From positions 8,709,501 through 8,773,500 of the forward strand of contig NZ_CP121695.1 in NCBI RefSeq assembly GCF_029761915.1: a stretch of DNA of 64,000 bases, given 5' to 3'. The DNA is from Bradyrhizobium sp. CB1650. Its GTDB lineage: Bacteria; Pseudomonadota; Alphaproteobacteria; Rhizobiales; Xanthobacteraceae. Positions 26,670-36,133 of this stretch are shown here, piece after piece (positions within the stretch are counted from its first letter, which is position 1; each line of letters opens with the position of its first letter). The translations under genes and the position numbers were made by a program. The notes below the pieces were generated by a model. That model saw only the letters and a list, made by a program, of their open reading frames with translations. It was not told where the DNA came from and ran no database searches.

Positions 26670-27586
26670 TGAACCTGCGTCAGCTCGAGATCCTGCGTGC
26701 CGTCATCCGCCATCGCACCACGGTGGCGGCGGCGGACGAACTGGCGCTGTCGCAGCCCGCGGTCAGCAACGCGCTGAAAACGATGGAAGCGCAGGCGGGC
26801 TTTGCGCTGTTCGAGCGCGTCAACAACCGCCTGTTTCCGACCGCGGAAGCGATGGCGCTGTACAAGGAGAGCGAGGCGATCTTCGCGCTGCATGCCAAGC
26901 TCGAGAGCCGCGTGCGCGATTTGCGCGAGAACCGCTCCGGGCACCTGTCGATCGTCGCGACGCCGCCGCTCGCCTACAGCATCATCCCCTCCGCCCTGTC
27001 GGGCTTCCTGCGCCGCCGCCCCGAGACGCGGGTGTTCTTCGACGTCCGCCGCTATGAAGGCATCATCGAAGGCGTGCTCAGCCGTGTCGCCGAGCTCGGA
27101 TTCGCGCTCGGGCTGACGCATCATCCCGGAATCGCGCATGAAGTGGTCCACACGGGCGAGATGGTCTGCGTGCTGCCACCGCAGCATCCGCTTTCCGATC
27201 AACCCATGATCTCGGCCTCGGATCTCGCCGGGCTCCCCTTCATCGGGCTCGAGCGCGGCACGCGTCTCGGCGAGGCCGTGCGCGACAGCTTTGCCCGCGC
27301 CGGTGCGCCGTTCCAGCCGACCGTCGAGGTGCGCTACTGCAACACCGCCTGCGTGCTCGCGGCCGCCGGCGTCGGCGCGGCGGTCGTCGATCCCTTCTCG
27401 CCGCGGCAAAACAGCGGCAACAGCCTCGTCGTGCGCCCGTTCGCGCCGACCACCCACGCCGTCGCTTATATGCTGTGGTCGGAGGCCGAACCGCTGTCGC
27501 GGCTGGCAAAGGCCTTCCTCAACGAGGTCCGCAACGAGAGCAGGCTCCTTGAGAGCGGGATGTCCGTCGCGGCGAAGCGTGACTGA
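26669..27586 (+). CDS. LysR-family transcriptional regulator
   Basis: The 305-residue protein has the LysR helix-turn-helix (TTVAAADELALSQPAVSNALK, here 17-37, of which the core is ADELALSQPAVSNAL) and an effector domain with the LAAAGVGAAVVDPFS segment. ATG 26669 is chosen over the much longer open frame, which crosses the carbamoylase gene. It is divergent from the carbamoylase operon (151 bp between starts) and probably senses its substrate or product. Confidence 0.9.
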   Translation: MNLRQLEILRAVIRHRTTVAAADELALSQPAVSNALKTMEAQAGFALFERVNNRLFPTAEAMALYKESEAIFALHAKLESRVRDLRENRSGHLSIVATPPLAYSIIPSALSGFLRRRPETRVFFDVRRYEGIIEGVLSRVAELGFALGLTHHPGIAHEVVHTGEMVCVLPPQHPLSDQPMISASDLAGLPFIGLERGTRLGEAVRDSFARAGAPFQPTVEVRYCNTACVLAAAGVGAAVVDPFSPRQNSGNSLVVRPFAPTTHAVAYMLWSEAEPLSRLAKAFLNEVRNESRLLESGMSVAAKRD

Positions 27587-27624
27587 GCTTGCACAGGCAC
27601 GATCAATCCCATAACCGAGGGCAC

Positions 27625-28329
27625 ATGGCACGCATCACCATCATCGAGACGGGACACGTCCCAAGGAAATATCGCGAGCGCCACGGCTCGTTTCCGGACA
27701 TGTTCGCGCGCATGGTTCGCGCCGCGGATCCCCAAAGCACGTTCGACATCGTCAGCATCCCCGATGGCGACGCCCTTCCCGATCCGCGCCAGGTGCAAGC
27801 GATCCTGATCACCGGTGCGGCAGCCGGCGTCTATGACGGGCTCGACTGGATCGCACCGCTCGAAGAGTTCGTACGCACCGCTCATGCGAACAGGACGCCG
27901 ATGGTCGGGGTCTGCTTCGGCCATCAGCTCATCGCGCAGGCGCTGGGCGGCACCGTGCGTAAATCGGACAAGGGCTGGGGCATCGGCCGGCACGTCTACC
28001 AGGTGACGCCGAACAACGGCGTCGTCGCAGGCGAGCAACTCGCCGTCGCCTGCTCGCATCAGGATCAGGTGATCGAGGCTCCCGGCGACGCCCGCACGAT
28101 CCTCTCATCCGACTTCACGCCGCATGCCGGCCTGCTCTATGCCAACGGCACCACGCTGTCGGTGCAGCCGCATCCCGAATTCGATGCGGACTTCGCCCAT
28201 GTCTGCTGCGAGCTGCGCGAAGGCAGCGCACCGGATGCCGTCGTTGCGACCGCCAAGGCTTCGCTCGCCGAGCCGCTGGACAGCGCAAAACTGGGCGCAG
28301 CGATCACAAGGTTTCTGACGCGGCGGTAG
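27625..28329 (+). CDS. Class I glutamine amidotransferase-like protein
   Basis: This 234-residue stand-alone GATase1 protein has a complete catalytic triad: nucleophile Cys97 in VGVCFGHQLIAQALGG, His183 in SVQPHPEF and Glu185. It resembles the GuaA-N-terminal-like or YfeJ family of unattached amidotransferases, which transfer glutamine nitrogen or hydrolyse gamma-glutamyl bonds. ATG 27625 has GAGGG seven bases upstream. It lies 38 bp after the LysR gene on the same strand and may be co-transcribed; a gamma-glutamyl hydrolase role in nitrogen scavenging is possible but unproven. Confidence 0.87.
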   Translation: MARITIIETGHVPRKYRERHGSFPDMFARMVRAADPQSTFDIVSIPDGDALPDPRQVQAILITGAAAGVYDGLDWIAPLEEFVRTAHANRTPMVGVCFGHQLIAQALGGTVRKSDKGWGIGRHVYQVTPNNGVVAGEQLAVACSHQDQVIEAPGDARTILSSDFTPHAGLLYANGTTLSVQPHPEFDADFAHVCCELREGSAPDAVVATAKASLAEPLDSAKLGAAITRFLTRR

Positions 28330-28333
28330 TTTC

Positions 28334-28360
28334 ACCTCGCCCCGCTTGCGGGGAGAGGGA
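28334..28360. repeat. Short palindromic repeat, family E (copy 1)
   Basis: CCCCGC-TT-GCGGGG (28340-28353) with a GAGAGGG flank, between convergent genes. The motif recurs at 33024-33169. It has no T-run, so it is not a standard terminator. Confidence 0.6.
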
Positions 28361-28371
28361 GAAGAAGCGAT

Positions 28372-28839
28372 TTATAATGGATCGCTTCCCAGCCCCGGCA
28401 CATCCTGCGGCCGCGGCCCCGGCGCCGGCCAGTGAAAGCGGCGGTCCTTCTCCGTGATTGCGATGTCGTTGATCGAGGCCTCGCGGCGCTTCATCAGGCC
28501 GTGCTCGTCGAATTCCCACTGCTCGTTGCCGTAGGAGCGGTACCACTGGCCGCTCGCATCGTGCCATTCGTACTGGAAGCGCACGGCGATGCGGTTGCCG
28601 TCGAAGGCCCAGAGGTCCTTGATCAGGCGGTAGTCGAGCTCCTTCTCCCATTTGCGGGAGAGGAATGCGACGATCGCCTCGCGGCCCTGAAAGACTTCCG
28701 ATCGGTTGCGCCACCGGCTGTCCTCGGTATAGGCGAGCGCGACGCGCGCGGGATCGCGCGAATTCCAGGCGTCCTCGGCCATGCGGGCTTTTTGCGCGGC
28801 GGTCTCTCTGGTGAAGGGCGGAAGCGGCGGACGCGACAT
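28372..28839 (-). CDS. Nuclear-transport-factor-2-fold protein, DUF1348 family
   Basis: The 155-residue protein has the DUF1348 wording: [24 protein letters not shown] near the start, [14 protein letters not shown], the [19 protein letters not shown] helix and strand, and the [10 protein letters not shown] end. It has the SnoaL-like NTF2 fold, usually a small-molecule-binding pocket; no catalytic function is established for this family. It lies alone between intergenic repeats and a thioesterase gene, on the same strand as the latter with an 80-bp gap. Confidence 0.88.
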   Translation of the reverse strand: MSRPPLPPFTRETAAQKARMAEDAWNSRDPARVALAYTEDSRWRNRSEVFQGREAIVAFLSRKWEKELDYRLIKDLWAFDGNRIAVRFQYEWHDASGQWYRSYGNEQWEFDEHGLMKRREASINDIAITEKDRRFHWPAPGPRPQDVPGLGSDPL

Positions 28840-28919
28840 GGCGGCCTCATGATTTGTTCGGGAGGCGCAAATCTATCGCTGCCGCCGGCGGTGTCGATAG
28901 GCCAATGCCTATCGCCCGA

Positions 28920-29435
28920 TCACGAAATCACATCGGCCTTCATCAACGTGCGGATCGATTTCGGGATCGGCTGGGCGCGGCCGCCGCTGATGAAGGCGAC
29001 GCGTACCTCGGCCCTGACCAGCACATCCTCGCCGCGCCTCACCTCCTGCCCCAGCATGATGGATGCGCCCTTCACCGCGATCGGCCAGGTCACGACGTCG
29101 AGCACGTCGTCCATTCGCGCGGGTTTCAGGAAATCCAGGTGCATCGAGCGCACCACGAAGGCGAAGCCGGCATCTTCCGTCTCGACCTGCTCGAACAGCG
29201 CCTGCTGCTCGGCGCCCATCAGCCGCAGATGATTGGTGCGCCCGCGCTCCATGAAGCGCAGATAGTTGGCGTGATAGACGATGCCGGAAAAATCCGTGTC
29301 TTCGTAGTAGACGCGGACCTGCATGTGGTGGCGGCCGCCCCGGATCTCGCCGTCGAGATGAGCTGTCACGTCGCGAGCCTCTTCGCTTGTCGCTACCGGC
29401 CCGTTGTGCGCAAAAAGGGCCGATCGCGCAAGCAT
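28920..29435 (-). CDS. ybgC: Acyl-CoA thioesterase, YbgC/4-hydroxybenzoyl-CoA-thioesterase family
   Basis: The 171-residue protein has a hot-dog fold with the signature VYYEDTDFSGIVYHANYLRF; the aspartate at about residue 48 is the catalytic residue of this family. YbgC hydrolyses acyl-CoA or acyl-ACP and is normally the first gene of the tol-pal cluster, encoding part of the cell-envelope machinery. The first 37 residues before MQVRVYYEDTD are not conserved, so an internal start is possible. Here it follows ruvB and a metallophosphoesterase, but no tolQRA-tolB-pal genes come after it in the window. Confidence 0.88.
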   Translation of the reverse strand: MLARSALFAHNGPVATSEEARDVTAHLDGEIRGGRHHMQVRVYYEDTDFSGIVYHANYLRFMERGRTNHLRLMGAEQQALFEQVETEDAGFAFVVRSMHLDFLKPARMDDVLDVVTWPIAVKGASIMLGQEVRRGEDVLVRAEVRVAFISGGRAQPIPKSIRTLMKADVIS

Positions 29436-29462
29436 GCCGGTTTCTTGTCTTGCGCGTCTTCT

Positions 29463-30419
29463 TTACGCGAACCGGTGTCCACTTCGCTTGAAAACGCTCT
29501 CGGATATCGTCGGCGCCGTCCGGCCCAGCGTAACCTCGACGATCTCGGGCGGCACACCGACCCGGACCGGCATGATGCTGCAACCGAGCCCGCCGGAGAT
29601 GATGACGTCGCATTTCATCCGAAAGTGGCCGTAGGCGAGCCGGAGGCCATGCTGCGGCGGAACTGCCGGCGACCAGCCGAGCAGCCGGACCTGCCCGCCA
29701 TGGGTGTGGCCGGACAGTTGCAGGGCGACCCGCGCGGGCACGCGCGGCGCGATGTTGGGCTCATGTGCGAGCAGGATCACCGGCGCGTCATCGGTGACTT
29801 TTGCAAGCGTCGCGGAGAGATCGTCGGCGCCGAAGCGCACCATGCCGCGGAAGCGCCGCGCCGGCAGAAAAGCGAGCTGATCGCCGAGGCCGGCGAGCCA
29901 GAACGGGCGGCCGTCCTTGGTCAAGCGCACGGCATCGTTCTCGTAGACGGGAATACCGACCGCCTCCAGCGCGCGGTGCGCGACCGTTCGCCCGTGCCCG
30001 ATGCGCTGCACGGTCTTGTCCTCCCAATAGTCGTGATTGCCCATGACGGCATGGACGCCGAGCGGCGCCTTGAGGCCCGACAGCACCGCGGCCCATTCGT
30101 TCGACGGAATGATGCGCGTGACGTGGTGAAGACCGGCGACGTAGTCGCCGAGCAGCACAATGAGGTCGGCATTCAGCGCATTGGTGCGGTCGACGATGGC
30201 CTCGATCCGCTCCAGCGACATCCAGGGATCGCAGGCATGGATGTCGGCGATCGCGGCGATCTTCAGCGGAAAGTCCGCCGGCCATTGCCGCGGGCTCGGA
30301 TGATAGCGGGTGACGCGAAGCCGCAGTACCGGCTCGACGCCGACGCCATAGGCGGCTGTCGAGACGCCAAGGGCGGACAGACCGCCGATGGAACGAATGA
30401 GATGTCGCCGAGAGATCAT
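29463..30419 (-). CDS. Metallophosphoesterase, YaeI/UDP-2,3-diacylglucosamine-type Tat-exported
   Basis: The 318-residue protein has a twin-arginine start (MISRRHLIRSIGGLSA), then a calcineurin-like phosphoesterase domain with D59 and H61 in IADIHACD, D92 in LLGDYVAG, N128-H129 in VMGNHDYWED, and SGHTHGGQ near the C-terminus. All metal ligands are present. YaeI/YkuE-type relatives sit in the envelope and hydrolyse phosphodiesters. ATG 30419 is chosen; the extra upstream frame crosses a strong palindrome. It lies between ruvB and ybgC, where these genes are otherwise usually adjacent. Confidence 0.87.
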   Translation of the reverse strand: MISRRHLIRSIGGLSALGVSTAAYGVGVEPVLRLRVTRYHPSPRQWPADFPLKIAAIADIHACDPWMSLERIEAIVDRTNALNADLIVLLGDYVAGLHHVTRIIPSNEWAAVLSGLKAPLGVHAVMGNHDYWEDKTVQRIGHGRTVAHRALEAVGIPVYENDAVRLTKDGRPFWLAGLGDQLAFLPARRFRGMVRFGADDLSATLAKVTDDAPVILLAHEPNIAPRVPARVALQLSGHTHGGQVRLLGWSPAVPPQHGLRLAYGHFRMKCDVIISGGLGCSIMPVRVGVPPEIVEVTLGRTAPTISESVFKRSGHRFA

Positions 30420-30482
30420 GAAGGCCCGATCGCGATGCGGCTCCTTGATGCCGTCCGATTGGAGCGGAATTGGGGTGCATTC

Positions 30483-30499
30483 GTGCAGACCGTCTGCAC
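30483..30499. promoter_or_regulatory. Strong palindrome between ruvB and the metallophosphoesterase
   Basis: GTGCAGAC-C-GTCTGCAC is a perfect 8-bp inverted repeat. It is flanked by a second pair, GGGGTGCA (30473-30480) and TGCACCCC (30495-30502), and TGCA recurs once more at about 30506. No T-run follows in either direction, which favours an operator over a terminator. Confidence 0.45.
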
Positions 30500-30566
30500 C
30501 CCTTGTGCAGGCCGCCTGCCCAGAGGCTACTCCTGCCCCGCCCAAGGCATCCAGTGACTGCGGCCG

Positions 30567-31619
30567 TCAGTCGTCCTCGGCCTGATCGGTGCCGAACAAG
30601 CCAAACTGCGCCGGATCGCGGTTGGGCTCAGTGAGACCGAGATGGCGGAAGGCGTGCGAGGTGAGCAGGCGGCCGCGCGGGGTGCGCTGCAGATAGCCGC
30701 ACTGGATGAGATAGGGCTCGATGATGTCCTCGATCGCATCGCGCGGCTCGGACAGCGCCGCGGCCATCGTCTCGACGCCGACCGGGCCGCCGCCATAGTT
30801 CAGCGCGATGGTCGTGAGATAGCGGCGATCCATCGCATCGAGGCCGGCGGCGTCGACCTCGAGCGCACTCAGCGCGTGATCGGCGATCTTGCGGTCGATC
30901 CTGTCGGCATTCGCCGCCGAGGCAAAATCGCGTACGCGGCGCAAGAGGCGGCCAGCGATGCGCGGCGTGCCGCGGGCGCGGCGCGCGATCTCGTTGGCAC
31001 CGTCGGGGCTCATGCCGACATTGAGCACGCGCGCGCCGCGGGTGACGATGCTTTCCAATTCCTCGATCGTGTAGAAATTGAGCCGGACCGGAATGCCGAA
31101 GCGGTCGCGCAGGGGATTGGTGAGCAGGCCGGCGCGCGTGGTGGCGCCGACCAGGGTGAATTTCGACAGCTCGATCTTGACCGAGCGCGCCGCCGGGCCC
31201 TCGCCGATGATCAGGTCGAGCTGAAAGTCCTCCATCGCGGGATAGAGCACCTCCTCCACCGCGGGGCTCAACCGATGGATCTCGTCGATGAAGAGCACGT
31301 CGCGCTCTTCGAGGTTGGTGAGGAGCGCGGCGAGATCGCCGGCCTTGGCGATCACGGGGCCTGACGTGGCGCGGAAGCCGACGCCGAGCTCCTTGGCCAC
31401 GATCTGCGCCAGCGTGGTCTTGCCGAGACCCGGGGGACCTACGAACAGCACGTGGTCCAGCGCTTCGCCGCGCTTGCGCGCGGCTTCGATGAACACCGAG
31501 AGATTCTTGCGCGCCTGTTGCTGGCCGACGAAATCGGACAGCGATTGCGGCCGCAGCGCAGTGTCGCCGACATCGTCGCTGCGGCGCTCGGGCGTGACCA
31601 TGCGGGGGGGAGTGGTCAT
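30567..31619 (-). CDS. ruvB: Holliday junction branch-migration helicase RuvB
   Basis: The 350-residue AAA+ ATPase shows [12 protein letters not shown], Walker A GPPGLGKT (61-68), Walker B FIDEIH (about 110-115), the sensor/beta-hairpin segment and the C-terminal winged helix ending in FRHLGL. Together with RuvA it forms a hexameric motor that moves Holliday junctions for RuvC cleavage during recombination repair. It is downstream of ruvA with a 180-bp gap filled by palindromic repeats. Confidence 0.97.
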   Translation of the reverse strand: MTTPPRMVTPERRSDDVGDTALRPQSLSDFVGQQQARKNLSVFIEAARKRGEALDHVLFVGPPGLGKTTLAQIVAKELGVGFRATSGPVIAKAGDLAALLTNLEERDVLFIDEIHRLSPAVEEVLYPAMEDFQLDLIIGEGPAARSVKIELSKFTLVGATTRAGLLTNPLRDRFGIPVRLNFYTIEELESIVTRGARVLNVGMSPDGANEIARRARGTPRIAGRLLRRVRDFASAANADRIDRKIADHALSALEVDAAGLDAMDRRYLTTIALNYGGGPVGVETMAAALSEPRDAIEDIIEPYLIQCGYLQRTPRGRLLTSHAFRHLGLTEPNRDPAQFGLFGTDQAEDD

Positions 31620-31639
31620 GCGCCACGAACTCCACGGTC

Positions 31640-31760
31640 ACCTCCCCCCTTGCGGGGGAGGTCGGATCGCCGAAGGCGATCCGGGAGGGGGGTAAGCCAC
31701 AAACGCCGGCGCTCGGGGCTACCCCGCTCCCCAACCCTCCCGCGCAAGGGGGGAGGGAGC
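31640..31760. repeat. Palindromic repeat cluster, family E (copy 2)
   Basis: Three hairpins in a row fill the ruvA-ruvB gap: CTCCCCC...GGGGGAG, GGATCGCC-GAA-GGCGATCC, and the outer CCTCCC...GGGAGG frame. It would be transcribed inside the ruv mRNA if the operon is intact. Confidence 0.65.
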
Positions 31761-31800
31761 GCTGCGGCACGCGCGTCGAGAGCGACGATGAACAACTCAC

Positions 31801-32418
31801 TCACTTCGCCAATTCCTTCAATCCAAGCCGGATGAGCTGCGCTGTCTCGGCGCCTTCACCGGCGCTGCGCGAGGCCGTAGCGATGGCTGCGGCCGCCTGC
31901 GGCTGGCCGTAGCCGAGGTTGACCAGCGCGGAGATCGCGTCCGCCACCGGCCGCGGCGCGCGCTGGTCGTCGACGGCACCGGCGAGGTGCACGACGGCAG
32001 GATCGACATTGGCGAAAGCCGGCGCCTTGTCCTTCAATTCGGTGACGATGCGTTCGGCGACCTTGGGGCCGACGCCCGGCGTGCGCGACACCGCGGCCTT
32101 GTCGCGCAGCGCGATGGCATTGGCGAGATCGGCCGGCGACAGCGTGCCGAGCACGGCGAGCGCGACCTTGGCGCCGACGCCCTGCACGGTCTGCAGCAGG
32201 CGAAACCATTCGCGCTCGGAATCGGTGCGGAAGCCGAACAGCTTGATCTGATCCTCGCGGACATAGGTCTCGATCGACAGCACGGCGGCCTCGCCCGGCG
32301 ACGGCAGATGCTGCAGCGTGCGCGCCGAGCAGTGCACCTGGTAGCCGACGCCGCCGACGTCGAGGAGGACGAAATCCTCGCCATAGGAATCGATCAGGCC
32401 CTTGAGCTTGCCGATCAT
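31801..32418 (-). CDS. ruvA: Holliday junction DNA-binding protein RuvA
   Basis: The 205-residue protein has the RuvA order: N-terminal OB fold ([11 protein letters not shown], then VHCSARTL), two helix-hairpin-helix motifs ([17 protein letters not shown] and [18 protein letters not shown]), an acidic/alanine-rich linker, and the C-terminal RuvB-binding three-helix domain. It tetramerises on four-way junctions. Its start overlaps the ruvC stop by four bases. Confidence 0.97.
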   Translation of the reverse strand: MIGKLKGLIDSYGEDFVLLDVGGVGYQVHCSARTLQHLPSPGEAAVLSIETYVREDQIKLFGFRTDSEREWFRLLQTVQGVGAKVALAVLGTLSPADLANAIALRDKAAVSRTPGVGPKVAERIVTELKDKAPAFANVDPAVVHLAGAVDDQRAPRPVADAISALVNLGYGQPQAAAAIATASRSAGEGAETAQLIRLGLKELAK

Positions 32419-32942
32419 ATCCCCACCACTTTCAGCCTTAGCGCCGCGCTCTGGCGGTGATGGGCGTGGGTGATGGCGATGGCGAGCGCGTCGGCGGCAT
32501 CCGCGGACGGCGGCTCGGCTTTCGGCAGCAATATCTTCAGCATCATCGCGATCTGGTGCTTGTCGGCGTGGCCGGCGCCAACGACCGTCTTCTTCACCTG
32601 GTTCGGGGCATATTCGGCGACCGTGATACCGAACATCGCGGGCGCGAGCATGGCGACGCCGCGGGCCTGGCCGAGTTTCAGCGTCGCAACGCCGTCCTTG
32701 TTCACAAAAGTCTGCTCGACGGCGGCTTCGATCGGCTTGTGGTCGGACAACACCGCCGCGAGCCCCTCATGGATCGCAAGCAGCCGGCTCGACAGCGGCA
32801 GCCCCTCCGGCGGTTCCACCGAACCGCAGGCGACATAGACGAGACGATTGCCCTCGGCCTCGATCACGCCCCAGCCGGTGCGGCGCAGGCCGGGGTCGAT
32901 GCCGATGATGCGGACGGGCTGGCGAATCGGGAGCGCGGTCAT
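32415..32942 (-). CDS. ruvC: Crossover junction endodeoxyribonuclease RuvC
   Basis: The 175-residue nuclease has the RNase-H-like catalytic acids: Asp16 in IIGIDPGL, Glu76 in AVEQTFVN and Asp148/Asp151 in SADAADALA, plus the [15 protein letters not shown] segment. It cuts Holliday junctions resolved by RuvAB. ATG 32942 gives the usual length; upstream sequence in frame runs into repeats. Confidence 0.96.
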   Translation of the reverse strand: MTALPIRQPVRIIGIDPGLRRTGWGVIEAEGNRLVYVACGSVEPPEGLPLSSRLLAIHEGLAAVLSDHKPIEAAVEQTFVNKDGVATLKLGQARGVAMLAPAMFGITVAEYAPNQVKKTVVGAGHADKHQIAMMLKILLPKAEPPSADAADALAIAITHAHHRQSAALRLKVVGI

Positions 32943-33023
32943 GGGCCAGTGATAGCGGCTGGCCGGGAGGAGCGAAACAGAAACAGAACGGAAGTAACAG
33001 GGGAAAGCGAGGCGCTGCTCTTC

Positions 33024-33169
33024 GCCTCTCCCCGCGTGCGGGGAGAGGCCGGAATTCGAGCGCAGCTCGAATTCCGGGTGAGGGGAGCCTCCGCGAATCC
33101 GTCTATCACCTTCCAGGCGGAGAGAGCCCCTCACCCCAACCCTCTCCCCGCAAGAGCGGGGCGAGGGAG
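33024..33169. repeat. Palindromic repeat cluster, family E (copy 3)
   Basis: It contains GCCTCTCCCCGC-GT-GCGGGGAGAGGC (33024-33049, 12-bp perfect arms), GGAATTCGAGC-GCA-GCTCGAATTCC (33051-33075, 11-bp perfect arms), and a right-hand CCCTCTCCCCGC...GCGGGGCGAGGG copy. It sits between yebC and ruvC. Confidence 0.75.
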
Positions 33170-33191
33170 CACACCGTCCGAGCGGACGACC

Positions 33192-33938
33192 CTACCCGCC
33201 CATCTTCGCCATCAGCGCGTCCGACACCTCGAAATTGGCGTAGACGTTCTGGACGTCGTCGTGCTCGTTGAGCAGATCCATCAGCTTGAGCAGCTTCTCG
33301 CCGGTCTCGTCGTCGACCGCCACCGTGTTCTGCGGTTTCCAGATCAGGGCCGCCTTGCGCGGCTCGCCGAACTTGGCTTCCAGCGCCTTGGCAACGTCGC
33401 GATAGCTCTCGGTCGATGCATAGATCTCGTGGCCGCCTTCGCTCGAAACCACGTCGTCGGCGCCGGCCTCGATAGCGGCATCCAGCACGGCATCGTCGGA
33501 GGCGACGCTGCGGTCGTATTCGATGATGCCGGTGCGGTCGAACATGAAGGAGACCGAGCCGGTTTCGCCGAGGTTTCCGCCGGACTTGGTGAAGAAGGAG
33601 CGGATGTCGGAGGCGGCGCGGTTGCGGTTGTCGGTCAGCGCCTCGACGATGACGGCAACGCCGCCCGGGCCATAGCCCTCGTAGCGGATCTCGTCATAGT
33701 TCTCACCGTCGCTGCCGATCGCCTTCTTGATGGCGCGCTCGATATTGTCCTTCGGCATGTTCTCCTGGCGCGCCGCGATCACGGCGGCGCGCAGGCGCGG
33801 GTTCATGTTGGGGTCGGGCGTCCCCAGCTTGGCCGCGACGGTGATTTCCCGCGCCAGCTTGCCGAAGATCTTCGACTTCTGGGCATCCTGCCGCCCCTTG
33901 CGGTGCATGATGTTCTTGAATTGGGAATGTCCGGCCAT
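33192..33938 (-). CDS. yebC: YebC/PmpR-family protein
   Basis: The 248-residue protein has the complete YebC signature from [15 protein letters not shown], through [12 protein letters not shown] and the [12 protein letters not shown] segment, to the acidic C-terminus. Family members bind DNA as regulators (PmpR) and more recently were linked to translation of proline-rich stretches. It stands upstream of ruvC, its common neighbour, and is divergent from the first chemoreceptor gene. Confidence 0.95.
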   Translation of the reverse strand: MAGHSQFKNIMHRKGRQDAQKSKIFGKLAREITVAAKLGTPDPNMNPRLRAAVIAARQENMPKDNIERAIKKAIGSDGENYDEIRYEGYGPGGVAVIVEALTDNRNRAASDIRSFFTKSGGNLGETGSVSFMFDRTGIIEYDRSVASDDAVLDAAIEAGADDVVSSEGGHEIYASTESYRDVAKALEAKFGEPRKAALIWKPQNTVAVDDETGEKLLKLMDLLNEHDDVQNVYANFEVSDALMAKMGG

Positions 33939-34150
33939 GCGTGGTCTCTTCGAGTGGTCTCTTGGGGTAGTCCGCCAGGGAGGATGGGAAGCGCGGCCTT
34001 ATAGGCCGCCAACCCACCGCAATGAAAGAGCCTCTCATACTTTAAGGTAATAACGTAGGGGCCCATGCCTGGAGGTGAGGCATTGTTAACCCTGACTTCA
34101 CTCCGACTTGCGAAAATAGCGTCCGTCCATCCACCGACAAGAGTGACCTG

Positions 34151-35923
34151 ATGGCGTTCGCATTATTTCGGAAGCGCCTGCCGGACACGGCCGCGCCTGT
34201 GGCACCCTCGCAGGCCGGGGAGCGACCTGCGCGTTCCGACTCGACCCAAGAACCGGCCGGAGACCCGCTCCAGGCCTCCGAGGGCGATTCGGCCCGCGAA
34301 ATCCTGGAGCTGCTGGAACTCGAGCTCGGCGCCATGATTCGCCAGCTCGAACGTGCCGCCAATTCGGTGGCCGGTGGTGCGGAGGCAACCGCAGCGACGC
34401 TTGCCACCATCCGCGCGCGCACGGATGCGCTAACCGGACGCACTAACGCCGCCCAGTCGACCGCATCCACCTTCGCTGAGGCCGCCGACAAGTTCACCCA
34501 GTCCGCGCAAGGAATCGGCGCGCAGGTCCGCGCCGCCGGCAAGCTCGCCGACGAGGCCAGCGCCGCGGCGCAGGAGGCCCGCGCCAATGTCGACCGCCTG
34601 CGCGAGTCTTCCGCCGCCATCGGCAACGTCGTCAACCTGATCGCGCAGATCGCACGGCAGACGACGCTGCTCGCGCTCAACTCGACCATCGAGGCCGCGC
34701 GTGCCGGCGCGGCGGGAAAAGGCTTTGCGGTCGTCGCCACCGAGGTCAAGGCGCTTGCGGTGCAGACGCAGGGCGCGACCGAAGAGATCACCCGCAAGAT
34801 CGACGCGCTGCAGAGGGACGCCGCCAGTTCTGCCGATGCAGTGCATCGCATCTCGCAGGCGATAGAGGCGATCCGCCCGGTGTTCGAGACCGTCGACGGT
34901 GCGGTGGCCGAACAGAACGCGACCACCAGCGAGGTCTCCGGCAACGCTGCCAATGCGTCACAATTCATCGTCGCGGTCGGCGAGAGCGCGGCCGAGATCG
35001 ACGCCGCGACCAAGGCCGCCGAGACCCATGGCGAGAGCGTCGCCAGCGCCGGCAAGGCCGTTACCACCTTCGCGCAGAAGCTGAAATCGCGCTGCGCTGT
35101 CCTGCTCAGGCAGAGCGAGCACGACGATCGTCGCAGGACCGAGCGGCTGCCGTGCCATCTCAAGTTCGAAAGCGCGCGCGGTGTGATGCCGGTCTACGAA
35201 ATCGCGATGAATGCCGTGCTGATCGGCGGTGCGGACGCCGCAAGACTCGCGCTGCACGCGGTGATCGACGGCACGCTCGAGGGCGTCGGCGCCTGCCGCC
35301 TGCGCGTGACCGAGCAGTCCAAGGCCGGCGCCCGCGCGCAATTCGTCAGCCCTGCCGCGGTACTGAGCGAGAAGATCGAGGACAGGTTGTGGTCGATCCA
35401 TGAGGAGAATACCGAGTTCGTCACCCGCGCCATGGAAGCTGGCAACGCGCTGACGAAGATCTTCGAGCAGGCGATCACGCGCGGCGACGTCAAGATCGAC
35501 GACCTCTTCGACACCGACTATGCGGAAATCTCCGGGACCAATCCGCAGCAATACCGCACGAAATATCTGGACTGGGCCGACCGCGCGTTGCCGCCGTTCC
35601 AGGAAGCCTTTCTCGCGAAGGAGCCGCGCATGGCGTTCTGCGCCATGGTCGATCGCAACGGCTTCCTGCCGGTGCACAACAAAATCTACTCGCACCCGCA
35701 GCGGCCGGGCGACGTCGCCTGGAACACGGCCAACAGCCGCAACCGGCGCATCTTCAACGATCCGGCGGGGCTGGCCGCGGCGCGCAACTTGCGCTCGTAT
35801 CTGATCCAGAGCTACGCGCGCGACATGGGCAACGGCAATACGGTGATGATGCGCGAGATCGACGTCCCGATCCGCGTCCAGGGCCGGCACTGGGGTGGTT
35901 TCAGGACGGCCTACAAACTCTAA
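34151..35923 (+). CDS. Soluble methyl-accepting chemotaxis protein with PilZ-like and C-terminal sensor domains
   Basis: The 590-residue protein has no transmembrane segment. Residues about 50-315 form the chemoreceptor coiled coil, with the CheA/CheW-binding tip around [20 protein letters not shown] (167-186). Residues about 320-400 resemble a PilZ domain: the RxxxR motif is R328/R332, but the following D/NxSxxG motif is degenerate (EIAMNA). Residues about 415-590 form a sensor-like domain with NPQQYRTKYLDWADR, LPVHNKIYSHPQ and ANSRNRRIF, shared with the next gene. The signalling-first, sensor-last order is unusual. The ligand is unknown. Confidence 0.88.
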   Translation: MAFALFRKRLPDTAAPVAPSQAGERPARSDSTQEPAGDPLQASEGDSAREILELLELELGAMIRQLERAANSVAGGAEATAATLATIRARTDALTGRTNAAQSTASTFAEAADKFTQSAQGIGAQVRAAGKLADEASAAAQEARANVDRLRESSAAIGNVVNLIAQIARQTTLLALNSTIEAARAGAAGKGFAVVATEVKALAVQTQGATEEITRKIDALQRDAASSADAVHRISQAIEAIRPVFETVDGAVAEQNATTSEVSGNAANASQFIVAVGESAAEIDAATKAAETHGESVASAGKAVTTFAQKLKSRCAVLLRQSEHDDRRRTERLPCHLKFESARGVMPVYEIAMNAVLIGGADAARLALHAVIDGTLEGVGACRLRVTEQSKAGARAQFVSPAAVLSEKIEDRLWSIHEENTEFVTRAMEAGNALTKIFEQAITRGDVKIDDLFDTDYAEISGTNPQQYRTKYLDWADRALPPFQEAFLAKEPRMAFCAMVDRNGFLPVHNKIYSHPQRPGDVAWNTANSRNRRIFNDPAGLAAARNLRSYLIQSYARDMGNGNTVMMREIDVPIRVQGRHWGGFRTAYKL

Positions 35924-36055
35924 AGCGTCCCGAAAAGTGTGCCGAGGTTCTCTCTCGCGATAAACGCGAAGCGTTTGCGCGGAGACACAAAATCTCGAGC
36001 GCGATGATGATTCATCGCGCCCTCGTGCACGCTCAGGCAAGACGCCGAGTTGCGA
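35924..36055. repeat. Intergenic palindromic element between the two chemoreceptor genes
   Basis: The element starts AGCGTCCCGAAAAGTG and includes GCGCGATGA-TGAT-TCATCGCGC (35999-36020), a perfect 9-bp inverted repeat. The wording (GCGAAGCGTTTGCGCGG) looks like a dispersed element of this genus, but only this copy is in the window. Confidence 0.5.
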
Positions 36056-36133
36056 ATCACCCTTCAAGTTGGAATTGAAATGGGAATGCCGCGGAGAGCC
36101 GGCGAACGGCTCTGACTGGAGGACTCATCGAAC

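Noticed and set aside
32943..33023. SOS (LexA) box before ruvC
   Set aside because: I looked for the alphaproteobacterial GTTC-N7-GTTC box in either orientation. Only imperfect GAAC/GAAA runs near 32975-33000 were found, not enough to claim a site.
28334..33169. Family E palindromes as terminators
   Set aside because: Stems are strong but lack T-runs, and one lies inside the ruvA-ruvB operon; they fit dispersed repeats better.
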